From Haloferax denitrificans ATCC 35960 (GTDB lineage Archaea; Halobacteriota; Halobacteria; Halobacteriales; Haloferacaceae), in contig NZ_AOLP01000009.1 in assembly GCF_000337795.1 (NCBI RefSeq), forward strand, positions 62,001 to 126,000: DNA of 64,000 nt, written 5' to 3'. A program made the position numbers and the translations under genes. Shown here one piece after another: positions 19,432-28,075 of the stretch (its first letter is position 1; each line of letters starts with the position of its first letter). A model generated the notes under the pieces. The model made no database searches. It saw only the letters and a list, made by a program, of their open reading frames with translations, and had not been told where the DNA came from.

Positions 19432-21138
19432 ATGGACGAGGAAGAGAATCCGAGAGGCGGCACACGAGAGGGAGCCGGGGACAGCAGGTCGGACGACATC
19501 GTCGCGGACGCCGACCCCGGCGCACCGAGTACCGACGCGTCCGACGGCGACGCGCCTGCCGACGGCTCTTCCGCCGCGGACGACGTATCCTCCGAAGAGA
19601 GCGTCTCCCCCGAGGACGACGAGGACGTGTCTCCCGAAGACATCGACATTCAGGCGAGCATCGGCCCCGACGCCGACGCGCCCGACGGGGACCTCGACCA
19701 GCACAAAGACCCCGACGTCGGCCTCGACAAGGTCGTGCTCAACGACGACGAGGGGTCGAAGGGGCTGTTCGACGACCTCCTCGCCGGCGAGCCGATCTTC
19801 GAGAACAAGGAGGTCCTCCGCCCGTCGTACACCCCGCACGAACTCCCCCACCGGACCGACCAGATAAACCAGATGGCGACGATTCTCGTCTCCGCTCTGC
19901 GCGGGGAGACGCCGTCGAACATCCTCATCTACGGGAAGACCGGGACCGGCAAGACCGCGAGCGCGAAGTTCGTCAGTCAGGAGCTCGAATCCACCTCCCA
20001 GAAGTACGACGTGCCCTGCGAGGTCGAGTACATCAACTGCGAGGTGACCGACACGCAGTACCGCGTGCTCGCCCAGCTCGCCAACAAGTTCATCGAGAAG
20101 AACGTCGAGCGCATCGAGGCTGAACAGGAGCGCCTCGACGAGATGCGCACGCGGGCGACCGAAGACCCAAACGCTCTCGCGGACACGCCGTACGACTCCA
20201 TCGCCGAAATCGACGAGCGCGCGGCGGAACTCGACGACGACGCCGACGAGATGGAGACGGTGCCGATGACCGGGTGGCCGACCGACCGCGTCTACACGAC
20301 CTTTTTCGACGCCGTCGACTACAAGGAGCGGGTGGTCGTCATCATGCTCGACGAAATCGACAAACTGGTCGAGAAGTCGGGCGACGACACGCTCTACAAC
20401 CTCTCGCGGATGAACTCCGAACTCGACAACTCCCGCATCTCCATCATGGGCATCTCGAACGACCTGAAGTTCACCGACTTCCTCGACCCCCGGGTCAAAT
20501 CGAGCCTCGGCGAGGAGGAAATCGTCTTCCCGCCGTACGACGCCAACCAGCTCCGCGACATCCTCCAGCACCGCGCCGACGTGGCGTTCAAGCCCGGCGC
20601 GCTCACCGACGACGTGATTCCGCTGTGCGCCGCGTTCGCCGCGCAGGAACACGGCGACGCCCGGCGCGCGCTCGACCTGCTCCGCACGGCCGGCGAACTC
20701 GCGGAGCGCGGGCAGGCCGACACCGTCGAGGAGGCCCACGTCCGGCAGGCGCAGGACAAAATCGAACTCGACCGCGTGGTCGAGGTCGTCCGCACCCTCC
20801 CCACGCAGTCGAAAATCGTCCTCTTCGCCATCATCCTCCTGGAGAAAAACGGCGTTCGCAACATCAACACCGGCGAGGTGTTCAACATCTACAAGCGCCT
20901 CTGCGAGGAGATCGACGCCGACGTGCTGACCCAGCGCCGCGTCACCGACCTCATCTCGGAACTCGACATGCTCGGCATCGTCAACGCCGTCGTCGTCTCG
21001 AAGGGTCGCTACGGCCGGACCAAGGAAATCAGCCTTTCTGTCCCCATCGACGAGACCGAGGCCGTTTTGCTGACGGACTCCCGACTCGGCGACATCGAGA
21101 GCGCACAGCCGTTCGTGCAGGCGCGGTTCGACAACTGA
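19432..21138 (+). CDS. orc1: Origin-binding initiator Orc1/Cdc6
   Basis: Binds ORBs at the adjacent oriC1 and loads MCM. The 568 residues start with an about 120-residue acidic, Asp/Ser/Gly-rich tail that is probably disordered. An AAA+ ATPase follows, with Walker A GKTGTGKTAS (about 167-176), Walker B VVIMLDEIDKL (about 301-311), sensor-1 IMGISND (about 337-343) and the sensor-2 arginine region GDARRALDLL (about 407). The C-terminal winged helix (about 470-568) includes RVTDLISELDMLGIV. The ATG at 19432 immediately follows an ORB. This is the origin-linked paralogue (Orc1 of oriC1); other Orc genes are expected elsewhere. Confidence 0.97.
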   Translation: MDEEENPRGGTREGAGDSRSDDIVADADPGAPSTDASDGDAPADGSSAADDVSSEESVSPEDDEDVSPEDIDIQASIGPDADAPDGDLDQHKDPDVGLDKVVLNDDEGSKGLFDDLLAGEPIFENKEVLRPSYTPHELPHRTDQINQMATILVSALRGETPSNILIYGKTGTGKTASAKFVSQELESTSQKYDVPCEVEYINCEVTDTQYRVLAQLANKFIEKNVERIEAEQERLDEMRTRATEDPNALADTPYDSIAEIDERAAELDDDADEMETVPMTGWPTDRVYTTFFDAVDYKERVVVIMLDEIDKLVEKSGDDTLYNLSRMNSELDNSRISIMGISNDLKFTDFLDPRVKSSLGEEEIVFPPYDANQLRDILQHRADVAFKPGALTDDVIPLCAAFAAQEHGDARRALDLLRTAGELAERGQADTVEEAHVRQAQDKIELDRVVEVVRTLPTQSKIVLFAIILLEKNGVRNINTGEVFNIYKRLCEEIDADVLTQRRVTDLISELDMLGIVNAVVVSKGRYGRTKEISLSVPIDETEAVLLTDSRLGDIESAQPFVQARFDN

Positions 21139-21191
21139 GACTGAAGAACGAAGTCCCGAAGTCCGACGCCGACGCTGTTACTTTTCCCGCG

Positions 21192-22058
21192 TCACGCCGC
21201 GAGCGCGTCGGCTCGCGCCGATGTCTCCGATGGTTCCGACAGCTCCGGCGGCTCGACCTGAAGCGGTGCCGTCGTCGCCGGCGCGTCGCCTCCCGCCGCG
21301 TTCGTTGTCGACACGTCGGGAGCCGCCGTCTCCATCGTCGTCACGTCGACGTACTCGACGGGGGCGGGCGCGACCTGCGTCGTCGTCGCCATCGAGTTGG
21401 CGAGCGTCAGTCGAACCCACCCGAGAAGCGGGATGCGGATTCGCGCGACGCCTTGGACCCACTCGGGGCGGACCGGGTCGGCGATGCCGCTCACCTGGTC
21501 GTACCGCGGGTTGTTGTCGCCTTTCGTGATGAAGCCGGCGTACTCGGCGGGGCAGTTGGCGAGTTCGCGGCAGTTGTCGGCGGCCATGTACTCGGGGTTC
21601 GCCCTGTCGTACCAGTTCTCTCCTTCGTCGACCCAGAACATCGCCCGGTGGATGATCGGGGGGCCGCCAGCGCCGGGGTCGTCGTAGACGATGACGCTCC
21701 CGGGGCCGCCGAACTTCCGGTAGTCGACTTCGGAACCCGTTTCGGCCGTGACGACGGCGGTTCCCTCGACCGCCGAGTCGGGGGCGTATCGCTCCGGCCC
21801 CGTGATGAACACGAGGTCGCCTTTGTGCATGTGCGGTTCCATGCTCCCGCTTTCGACGGCGACCATCGGCGGCCACACGCCGCTCACCGCGAACAGGAGC
21901 AACCCGACGGCCAACACGGCGAGCGCGCTCGTCAGGATTTCGCGGACGAACAGAAGCGGCCCCTCCTCTGCCGTCCGAAGCCGAGTTAGCACGCCTTCGT
22001 CGGAGGCGGAACCGCGCCGCGGGTCGGGGGAGGGAGGGCGGCCATCGTCGTCACTCAT
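21192..22058 (-). CDS. sec11: Signal peptidase I (Sec11 type)
   Basis: Membrane protease that removes signal peptides from Sec-exported proteins. The start is the ATG at 22058 (MSDDDGRPPS), 288 residues; upstream in-frame ATGs would extend into the polD1 start region. After a charged N-terminus there is one membrane anchor (ILTSALAVLAVGLLLFAVSG). The catalytic serine is in VESGSMEPHM (about residue 67). GFITKGDNN carries the box with the conserved GDNN; the general base expected there in ER/archaeal Sec11 is a histidine, and a candidate is the IIHR segment. A second membrane segment precedes a long Ala/Thr/Pro-rich C-terminal tail. Divergent from polD1, with about 78 nt between. Confidence 0.93.
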   Translation of the reverse strand: MSDDDGRPPSPDPRRGSASDEGVLTRLRTAEEGPLLFVREILTSALAVLAVGLLLFAVSGVWPPMVAVESGSMEPHMHKGDLVFITGPERYAPDSAVEGTAVVTAETGSEVDYRKFGGPGSVIVYDDPGAGGPPIIHRAMFWVDEGENWYDRANPEYMAADNCRELANCPAEYAGFITKGDNNPRYDQVSGIADPVRPEWVQGVARIRIPLLGWVRLTLANSMATTTQVAPAPVEYVDVTTMETAAPDVSTTNAAGGDAPATTAPLQVEPPELSEPSETSARADALAA

Positions 22059-22136
22059 CACTCCCAGTTTACCCGGACCGGGTTTCAACGTTCTGGGTTT
22101 CGGCATCCTTTTTGCCGCGTGTCGCACACTCCGGGT

Positions 22137-23738
22137 GTGCCACTGGAGACGCCGGCGCGCATCGTCCGAGCGCTCGTCGGTCGCGGCTACAACGCCGAGC
22201 GCGAGGCCGTGACACTCATCGCCGGCTCCGACGACCCCGGCCGCACCCTCGCCCGCGTCGTCGAAGCCGCCCCGGACGACGCGCTTCGCATCACCGCCGA
22301 CCACGTCCGCGAGGTGCTCGCCTCCGCCCCCGCCGCGGACCCGCCGGGAACCGCACCGACGGGGCCGACCGCCGCGGACGCCGCCGCCGCATCCGACGCC
22401 GTCGCGTCCCACACCGCCGCGTCAGACCCCTCCGCTTCTGGTGCAACATCGCACGACAACGCGGCTCACACCTCTCAATCGACTCCAGCCGAAGCGAAGG
22501 TGGGGTCGGGCGGCCGGAACGTCGACCCGGCGCTTCGGTCCCTCGAAATCGCCAACGACATGACCGGCCAGTCGACGGGGACCGGCGAGTACGACGACTT
22601 CGTGAAGGTGTTCCGCGACCGCTACGAGAAGCTCTCGAAGATGCTCCGCGGGCGCGTCAACCACCGCCCCGCGAAGGCCATCTCGAACATGTCCGGCGGC
22701 GAGGACGCGGAACTCATCGGCCTCGTCGACGACGTTCGGTCCACCAAGAGCGGTCACTGGATTATCGACCTCGAGGACACGACGGGGACGTTCCCCTGTC
22801 TCGTGATGAAGGACAAGGACATCGCGGGCTACGTCGACGAACTCCTCATGGACGAGTGCATCGCGGTGCAGGGGACGCTGTCGGGCGACGCGGGCATCCT
22901 CTTCGTCGACTCGATGCACTTCCCCGACGTGCCGCGGAGCCACCGCCCCAACACCGCCGACAGGGACGTGCAGGCGGCGCTCATCTCGGACGTGCACGTC
23001 GGCAGTCAGGAGTTCATGGCCGGCGCGTGGAATCGCTTCGCCGACTGGCTCCACACCGAGGAGGCAGAGCGCATCGAGTACCTCCTCATCGCCGGCGACA
23101 TGGTCGAAGGCGTCGGCGTCTACCCGAATCAGGACGAGGAACTCGACGTCATCGACATCTACGAGCAGTACGAGGCGTTCTCCGAGCACCTCAAATCGGT
23201 CCCCGGCGACCTCGACATCGTGATGATTCCGGGCAACCACGACGCGGTCCGACTCGCGGAGCCCCAACCCGGCTTCGACGACGAACTCCGCGATATCATG
23301 TCGGCCCACGACGCCCGCATCACGAGCAACCCCTCGATGGTCACCCTCGAAGGCGTCAACGTGCTCATGTACCACGGCGTCTCGCTCGACGAGGTCATCG
23401 CCGAACTGCCGGCGGACAAGGCGAGCTACGACGAGCCGCACAAGGCGATGTACCAGCTCCTGAAAAAGCGCCACGTCGCGCCGCAGTTCGGGGGTCACAC
23501 CCGCCTCGCGCCGGAGGAACTCGACTATCTCGTCATGGAGGACGTCCCCGACATCTTCCACACCGGCCACGTCCACAAGCTCGGCTGGGGCAAGTACCAC
23601 AACGTCCTCGCCGTCAACTCCGGCTGTTGGCAGGCCCAGACCGACTTCCAGAAGTCCGTCAACATCGACCCCGACGCCGGTTACGCGCCCATCGTCGACC
23701 TCGACACGCTGAACATGACGGTCCGGAAGTTCTCCTGA
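22137..23738 (+). CDS. polD1: DNA polymerase D small subunit (DP1)
   Basis: Exonuclease/phosphodiesterase subunit of the replicative archaeal polymerase D. I place the start at GTG 22137 (MPLETPARIVRAL, 533 residues); an in-frame GTG at 22119 would add six residues. A variable Ala/Pro-rich linker (about 70-125) is followed by the OB domain (KSGHWIIDLEDTTGTFPCLV). The calcineurin-like phosphoesterase domain follows with ISDVHVGS, AGDMVEG, PGNHD and TGHVHKLGWG, which together supply the metal ligands of the Mre11-like nuclease. The proximity to orc1 is conserved in haloarchaea. Confidence 0.95.
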   Translation: MPLETPARIVRALVGRGYNAEREAVTLIAGSDDPGRTLARVVEAAPDDALRITADHVREVLASAPAADPPGTAPTGPTAADAAAASDAVASHTAASDPSASGATSHDNAAHTSQSTPAEAKVGSGGRNVDPALRSLEIANDMTGQSTGTGEYDDFVKVFRDRYEKLSKMLRGRVNHRPAKAISNMSGGEDAELIGLVDDVRSTKSGHWIIDLEDTTGTFPCLVMKDKDIAGYVDELLMDECIAVQGTLSGDAGILFVDSMHFPDVPRSHRPNTADRDVQAALISDVHVGSQEFMAGAWNRFADWLHTEEAERIEYLLIAGDMVEGVGVYPNQDEELDVIDIYEQYEAFSEHLKSVPGDLDIVMIPGNHDAVRLAEPQPGFDDELRDIMSAHDARITSNPSMVTLEGVNVLMYHGVSLDEVIAELPADKASYDEPHKAMYQLLKKRHVAPQFGGHTRLAPEELDYLVMEDVPDIFHTGHVHKLGWGKYHNVLAVNSGCWQAQTDFQKSVNIDPDAGYAPIVDLDTLNMTVRKFS

Positions 23739-23879
23739 GCCGGCGACCGTTTCACTACTGACGACCGTTCGACTCAGCGGTGCTCTCCCGCAGATATGCG
23801 CCCTGATAGCACGCCGGATGTGCGGCGACCGGGACCATTCCGCCGTCGCTTTTTACCCGCGACGCGCACAGAACCGGTG

Positions 23880-25007
23880 ATGACCGACGACGCGCTGTTC
23901 GACGCGACGAGCCTGAACGACCTGTCGCTTTCCAACCGAGTCGGGCTGGCACCGATGACGCGCATCAGCGCCACCGACGAGGGGTTGGCGACAAACGAGA
24001 TGGCTCACTACTACCGGAAGTTCGCCGACGGCGGCTTCGGCTTTCTCGTCACCGAGGGCGTCTATACGGACGACGCGTACAGTCAGGGCTACCTGAACCA
24101 GCCGGGGCTCGTCACCGGCGACCACGTCGAGGCGTGGACGAACGTCACGGACGCCGTCCACGAGGTCGACACGCCGATTTTCGCGCAGTTGATGCACGCC
24201 GGGGCGCAGTCGCAGGGGAACCCCCACCTCGACGGCGACCGGACGCTCGCTCCCTCCGCGGTCCAGCCCGACGGCCAGAAGGCCGAAGCCTACGGCGGGA
24301 GCGGGGAGTTCGCGGTCCCGAAGGCGGCCGACGAGACCGACCTCGAAACCGTCCGCGAAGGATTCGTGCGGGCGGCGCGGAACGCGGTCGAAGCCGGCTT
24401 CGACGGCGTGGAACTCCACGGCGCGAACGGCTACCTGCTCAACGAGTTCCTCGCGGCCGACGCGAACCGACGCGACGACGAGTACGGCGGCGGTCCCGAG
24501 TCCCGAGTCAAATTCCCCGCCGAGGTCCTTTCGGCGGTCGCCGACGCGGTCCCCGAGGAGTTCGTCGTCGGCGTCCGCGTCTCGCAGGAGAAAGTGACCG
24601 ACGGCGACTACGAGTGGCCCGAGGGCGAGGAGGCGGCCGCGGTCTTCTTCGAGGCGCTGTCGGCCGCCGGAGCCGACTACGTCCACACGACCGAGACCGA
24701 CGCGACGGGTCCGACTTTCGGCGCGGACGGCCCGTCGCTCGCGGAGGCCGCCGCCGAGTACGTCGCGGACGACACGGTCGTCGTCGCCAACGGCGACCTC
24801 GGCGACCCGGACGCGGCGCGGGCCGCCGTCGACGCCGGCGCGGACCTGTTCACGCTGGGGACGAGCGCGCTCGCCAACCCGGACTGGCCGGCGCGCGTGG
24901 CCGCCGGCGACGACCTCGACGCGTTCGACCCCGCGAAGTACCTCGCGCCGACCGCGGGACTCTCGGACCACGAAGTGCCGTCGGAGCCGCCGCTCGCCGA
25001 CGACTGA
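23880..25007 (+). CDS. Old-yellow-enzyme family NADH:flavin oxidoreductase
   Basis: FMN-dependent reductase of the OYE family. The start is the ATG at 23880 (MTDDALFDATSLNDLSLSNR), about 25 nt after a TATA-like CTTTTTACC; 375 residues. Visible elements are the N-terminal RVGLAPMTR, QLMHAGAQS (FMN/substrate region), VELHGANGYLLNEFL with the conserved His-Gly-Ala-x-x-Tyr-Leu-x-x-x-Phe pattern, RDDEYGG and a C-terminal phosphate-binding barrel segment (VVANGDLGDPD... FTLGTSALANPDWP). No Fe-S cluster or second domain is fused. Enoate, nitro or quinone substrates are all possible. Confidence 0.9.
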   Translation: MTDDALFDATSLNDLSLSNRVGLAPMTRISATDEGLATNEMAHYYRKFADGGFGFLVTEGVYTDDAYSQGYLNQPGLVTGDHVEAWTNVTDAVHEVDTPIFAQLMHAGAQSQGNPHLDGDRTLAPSAVQPDGQKAEAYGGSGEFAVPKAADETDLETVREGFVRAARNAVEAGFDGVELHGANGYLLNEFLAADANRRDDEYGGGPESRVKFPAEVLSAVADAVPEEFVVGVRVSQEKVTDGDYEWPEGEEAAAVFFEALSAAGADYVHTTETDATGPTFGADGPSLAEAAAEYVADDTVVVANGDLGDPDAARAAVDAGADLFTLGTSALANPDWPARVAAGDDLDAFDPAKYLAPTAGLSDHEVPSEPPLADD

Positions 25008-25050
25008 CGCACGTTCGACGCCGAACTCTCTGACGCTGAACCGACCACCG

Positions 25051-25074
25051 AACCCCTTCGCTTCCACTCGAACT
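25051..25074 (-). promoter_or_regulatory. ORB-like sequence between convergent genes
   Basis: The minus strand reads AGTTCGAGTGGAAGC followed by GAAGGGGTT; compare the ORB pattern GTTCCAGTGGAAAC, then GAAGGGGT. It lies in the 121-nt gap between the stop of the OYE gene and the stop of the ZIP gene. Function is inferred from similarity only. Confidence 0.5.
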
Positions 25075-25128
25075 CTCGTTTCACAACTCCTCGACGCCGC
25101 CGTATTCGGCCGCGCTGACTCGATTCGA

Positions 25129-25989
25129 CTACCCGAGCGTCACGTCGAGGTAGAGCATCACGACGACGCCGAGCATCGTCCCGAACGTCGCCACGCGCTC
25201 GTGACCGTTCGAGTGCGTCTCGGGGACGATTTCGTCGGAGATGACGAACAGCATCGCGCCGGCGGCGAAGCCCATCGCGTAGGGGAGCAACGCCGCGGCG
25301 TACTGGACGGCCCACGCGCCGAAGACGGCGAGCGGAATCTCCACGAGGCCGGCGCGGATGCCCGCGAACGTCGCGTAGGTCGTGTTCCGGAGGCCGGCGT
25401 TGACGGCGGCGATGGAGACGGCCAGCCCCTCGGGGATGTTCTGGATGCCGATGGCGAGCATCAGCGGGATGGCGGTCCCGAGGTCGCCGGAGCCGAAGCC
25501 GACGCCGACGGCGAGGCCCTCGGGCATGTTGTGGATGGTGATGGCGACGATAAACAGGATGACTGAAGCCATCTTCTTGTCCGTCTCCGGGGCGTCCGCT
25601 CGGGTCTTCCCGGTCACGAGGATGTGGACGTGCGGAATCCACAGGTCGGCTTGGTCGAGGACGACGACGCCGATGACGAAGCCGGCGAGGACGGGAATCG
25701 GGTTCCCGCCCGCCGCCTCGATGCCGGGGAGGATGAGGCTCGTGAAACTCGCGGCGAGCATGACGCCGGCGGCGAAGCCGAGGAGCGTGTCGAGCGAGCG
25801 CTTCGAGGGGTCGCGCCAGACGAGGATGAGGAGCGCGCCCAGCATGTTCATGCCGGCGATGACGATGCCCCCGAGGAGGCCCTGCATCACCGGGTCCGAG
25901 CCGGCGAGCGAGACGAACAGCTCTTCGGCCGCGGTCACGGTCGTCTCACGCTCGGCGGTCGGTTTCCGCGTCGTTCGGTCATGGGCCAC
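25129..25989 (-). CDS. ZIP family metal transporter
   Basis: Inner-membrane divalent-metal carrier with about eight membrane segments in up to 286 residues. The two metal-site helices are clear: IHNMPEGLAVGVGFGSG and IQNIPEGLAVSIAAVN, the signature of GufA/ZupT-type ZIP proteins. A short histidine-containing cytosolic loop (DLWIPHVHILVTGK) lies between helices 3 and 4. The start is uncertain: the longest frame begins with GTG at 25989, but another GTG at 25938 gives 269 residues. A TATA-like ATACATA at about 26002-26008 is too close for leaderless use of 25989. Zinc, iron or manganese is possible. Confidence 0.87.
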   Translation of the reverse strand: MAHDRTTRKPTAERETTVTAAEELFVSLAGSDPVMQGLLGGIVIAGMNMLGALLILVWRDPSKRSLDTLLGFAAGVMLAASFTSLILPGIEAAGGNPIPVLAGFVIGVVVLDQADLWIPHVHILVTGKTRADAPETDKKMASVILFIVAITIHNMPEGLAVGVGFGSGDLGTAIPLMLAIGIQNIPEGLAVSIAAVNAGLRNTTYATFAGIRAGLVEIPLAVFGAWAVQYAAALLPYAMGFAAGAMLFVISDEIVPETHSNGHERVATFGTMLGVVVMLYLDVTLG

Positions 25990-26046
25990 CTGACGGGCGG
26001 GAGGTATGTATTCCCTCCGTCGGTTCTCGCCGCCCGCGAGGACCGA

Positions 26047-26475
26047 CTACCCCGTCTCGTCGAGGACGTACCGGACCGTCGGTGACCCCTCGAACCGCGG
26101 ACCGTGGCCGACGCGGTCGAAACCGGCGTGCTCGACCGCATCGCACAGCGGCGTCTCGGATTCGAGGACGAGCACCTCGACCGGCAGGTCCTCGGCGCTG
26201 GCGAAGCGGAGCGGCTCTTCGAGCAGTCGCCGCACCGCCGTCTCGGTCCCGCCGAGCCGGGTGACGTGGAGGACGCCGTCGCGGACGTCGAAGCCGACGA
26301 ACCCGAGCACCGGTTCGTCGTCCGCCGGCGCGTCGGCGTGGGGGTCCGACCCCGTCTCGGCGGTGGCGAGGCGGACCGTCCGGTCGCGTATCAGCCGACG
26401 CATCGCCCGTATCGGCGCGTCGGCGACGGCGGCGAGCGCCTCGGCGTCGGTGTCAACGGCGTCTCTGACATCCAT
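26047..26475 (-). CDS. GNAT-like acetyltransferase
   Basis: 142 residues from the ATG at 26475 (MDVRDAVDTDAEALAAVADA), which begins exactly at the beta-1/alpha-1 pattern of GCN5-related acetyltransferases; the longer frame upstream adds proline-rich sequence without coding character. Predicted strands LGFVGFDVRDGVLHVTRLGG and VEVLVLESETPLCDAVEHAG fit the GNAT beta-4/alpha-3 to beta-5 region, although the pyrophosphate loop (GGTETAV) is atypical. The substrate is unknown. Assignment to the fold is by pattern only. Confidence 0.65.
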   Translation of the reverse strand: MDVRDAVDTDAEALAAVADAPIRAMRRLIRDRTVRLATAETGSDPHADAPADDEPVLGFVGFDVRDGVLHVTRLGGTETAVRRLLEEPLRFASAEDLPVEVLVLESETPLCDAVEHAGFDRVGHGPRFEGSPTVRYVLDETG

Positions 26476-26662
26476 ACCCGAACCTTCCGCGGCTTCGGTG
26501 ATAAATCTCCGCCCGCGAGGCGTCGGTACGGGCCGTCTCAGCGCCGGATTCGCGGGTGACGGCAACGGTTGAATCGGAGGACATAGTTATACGTCCCCCC
26601 GCGTTAGCCCCTCGCATGTTTACCAACGAAGCCCCGAAGCGACGCGACGCACCGGAGGGACG

Positions 26663-27841
26663 ATGCGCGTAGTCGCGAAGTTCGGCGGCACCTCGCTCGG
26701 TAGCGGCGACCGAATCAACCGCGCCGCGGACTCCATCGCCGCGGCCGTCGAACACGGTCACGAAATCGCCGTCGTCGCCTCCGCGATGGGCTCGACGACC
26801 GACGACCTCCTCGACGAGATCAAGTTCGAGGCCGACGACCGCGACCGCGCGGAAATCGTCTCGATGGGCGAGCGGACCAGCGTGCGCATGCTCAAGGCGG
26901 CGCTGGCCGCCCGCGGCGTCAACGCCTTGTTCGTCGAACCCGGCACGGACGAGTGGCCGGTCATCACGAACGACCTCGGCGAGGTCGACGTCGAGGCGAC
27001 CAGAGAGCGGGCCGCGAAGCTCGCGGCCGAACTCGACGGCGTCGTCCCGGTCATCACCGGCTTCCTCGCGCAGAACCACGACGGCGAAATCACGACGCTC
27101 GGCCGCGGCGGCTCCGACACCTCCGCCGTAATGCTCGGCAACTACATGGACGCCGACGAGGTCGTCATCGTGACCGACGTGGAGGGCGTCATGACCGGCG
27201 ACCCGCGCGTGGTCGAAGGCGCGCGAAACGTCGGCCGCATCACCGTCGACGAACTCCGAAACCTCTCGTTCCGCGGGGCCGAGGTCGTCGCGCCGTCGGC
27301 GCTGTCGTACAAGGACGCGGCGCTCGACGTTCGGGTCGTCCACTACCAGCACGGCGACCTGCTCACCGGCGGGACGCTCATCGAAGGCGAGTTCCACAAC
27401 CTCATCGACATGCAGGAAGAGCCCCTCGCGTGTCTCACCGTCGCCGGGCGGGCGATTCGCAACCGACCGGGCATCCTCGCGGACCTCTCGGCCGCCCTCC
27501 GAGAGGAGGACATCAACGTCGACTCGGTCGCCTCCGGGATGGACTCCATCACGTTCTACGTCCTCGAAGACGACTCCGACCGGGCCGAGGCCGTCCTCCA
27601 CGACCGCGTCATCGCCGACGACGCGCTGTCCTCGGTCACCGTCGAAGACGACATCGCCGTCGTCCGCGTCACCGGCGGCGAACTCCCGAACCGCCCCGGC
27701 GTCATCCTCGACATCGTCCAGCCGCTGTCCGACGCCGGCATCAACATCCACGACGCTATCACCTCCGCGACCTCCGTCGCCATCTTCGTGGCGTGGGACG
27801 ACCGCGAGGAGACGCTCGGCATCATCCAAGACGAGTTCTAA
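26663..27841 (+). CDS. lysC: Aspartate kinase
   Basis: First enzyme of the lysine/threonine/methionine branch, phosphorylating aspartate with ATP. The 392 residues open with the kinase motif KFGGTSLGSG (residues 6-15). The ATP region includes RGGSDTSAVMLGNYMDADEV (about 150-170) and TDVEGVMTGDPR (about 173-184). Two C-terminal ACT repeats (LTVAGRAIRNRPGILADLSA, about 258-277; VVRVTGGELPNRPGVILDIV, about 333-352) are the expected sites for feedback by lysine or threonine. A Shine-Dalgarno-like GGAGG lies nine bases before the ATG (CACCGGAGGGACGATG). It runs codirectionally with tnaA, 234 nt apart. Confidence 0.95.
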   Translation: MRVVAKFGGTSLGSGDRINRAADSIAAAVEHGHEIAVVASAMGSTTDDLLDEIKFEADDRDRAEIVSMGERTSVRMLKAALAARGVNALFVEPGTDEWPVITNDLGEVDVEATRERAAKLAAELDGVVPVITGFLAQNHDGEITTLGRGGSDTSAVMLGNYMDADEVVIVTDVEGVMTGDPRVVEGARNVGRITVDELRNLSFRGAEVVAPSALSYKDAALDVRVVHYQHGDLLTGGTLIEGEFHNLIDMQEEPLACLTVAGRAIRNRPGILADLSAALREEDINVDSVASGMDSITFYVLEDDSDRAEAVLHDRVIADDALSSVTVEDDIAVVRVTGGELPNRPGVILDIVQPLSDAGINIHDAITSATSVAIFVAWDDREETLGIIQDEF

Positions 27842-27937
27842 CTCGACCCCGCCCCGTACCTCTCGACGCTGTTTTCGCGCGACTGCGTCCCCGCCAGCGA
27901 CGCCAACGGCCGGTGAGCCACGACGGCCGCCGAGGTC

Positions 27938-27957
27938 GGTTCGTGGCGGTTCGTGGC
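27938..27957 (+). repeat. 10-bp tandem repeat between lysC and tnaA
   Basis: GGTTCGTGGC occurs twice in succession in the intergenic region. The surrounding 234 nt contain no gene that I can support. Confidence 0.7.
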
Positions 27958-28075
27958 GAGAGCGGAACAGCCGGCGACACCGATGCACACACCCGTCCAC
28001 GAGCGCCGGAAACCGGGCGTCGTCCCTCGATTTTCCGCCTGCCGATTACTTCACATTCGCGGGCCTATTGCGGGC

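Noticed and set aside
25938-25989. ATG at 25982 as a start for the ZIP gene
   Set aside because: It is in another frame than the transporter; only the GTG codons at 25989 and 25938 are in frame.
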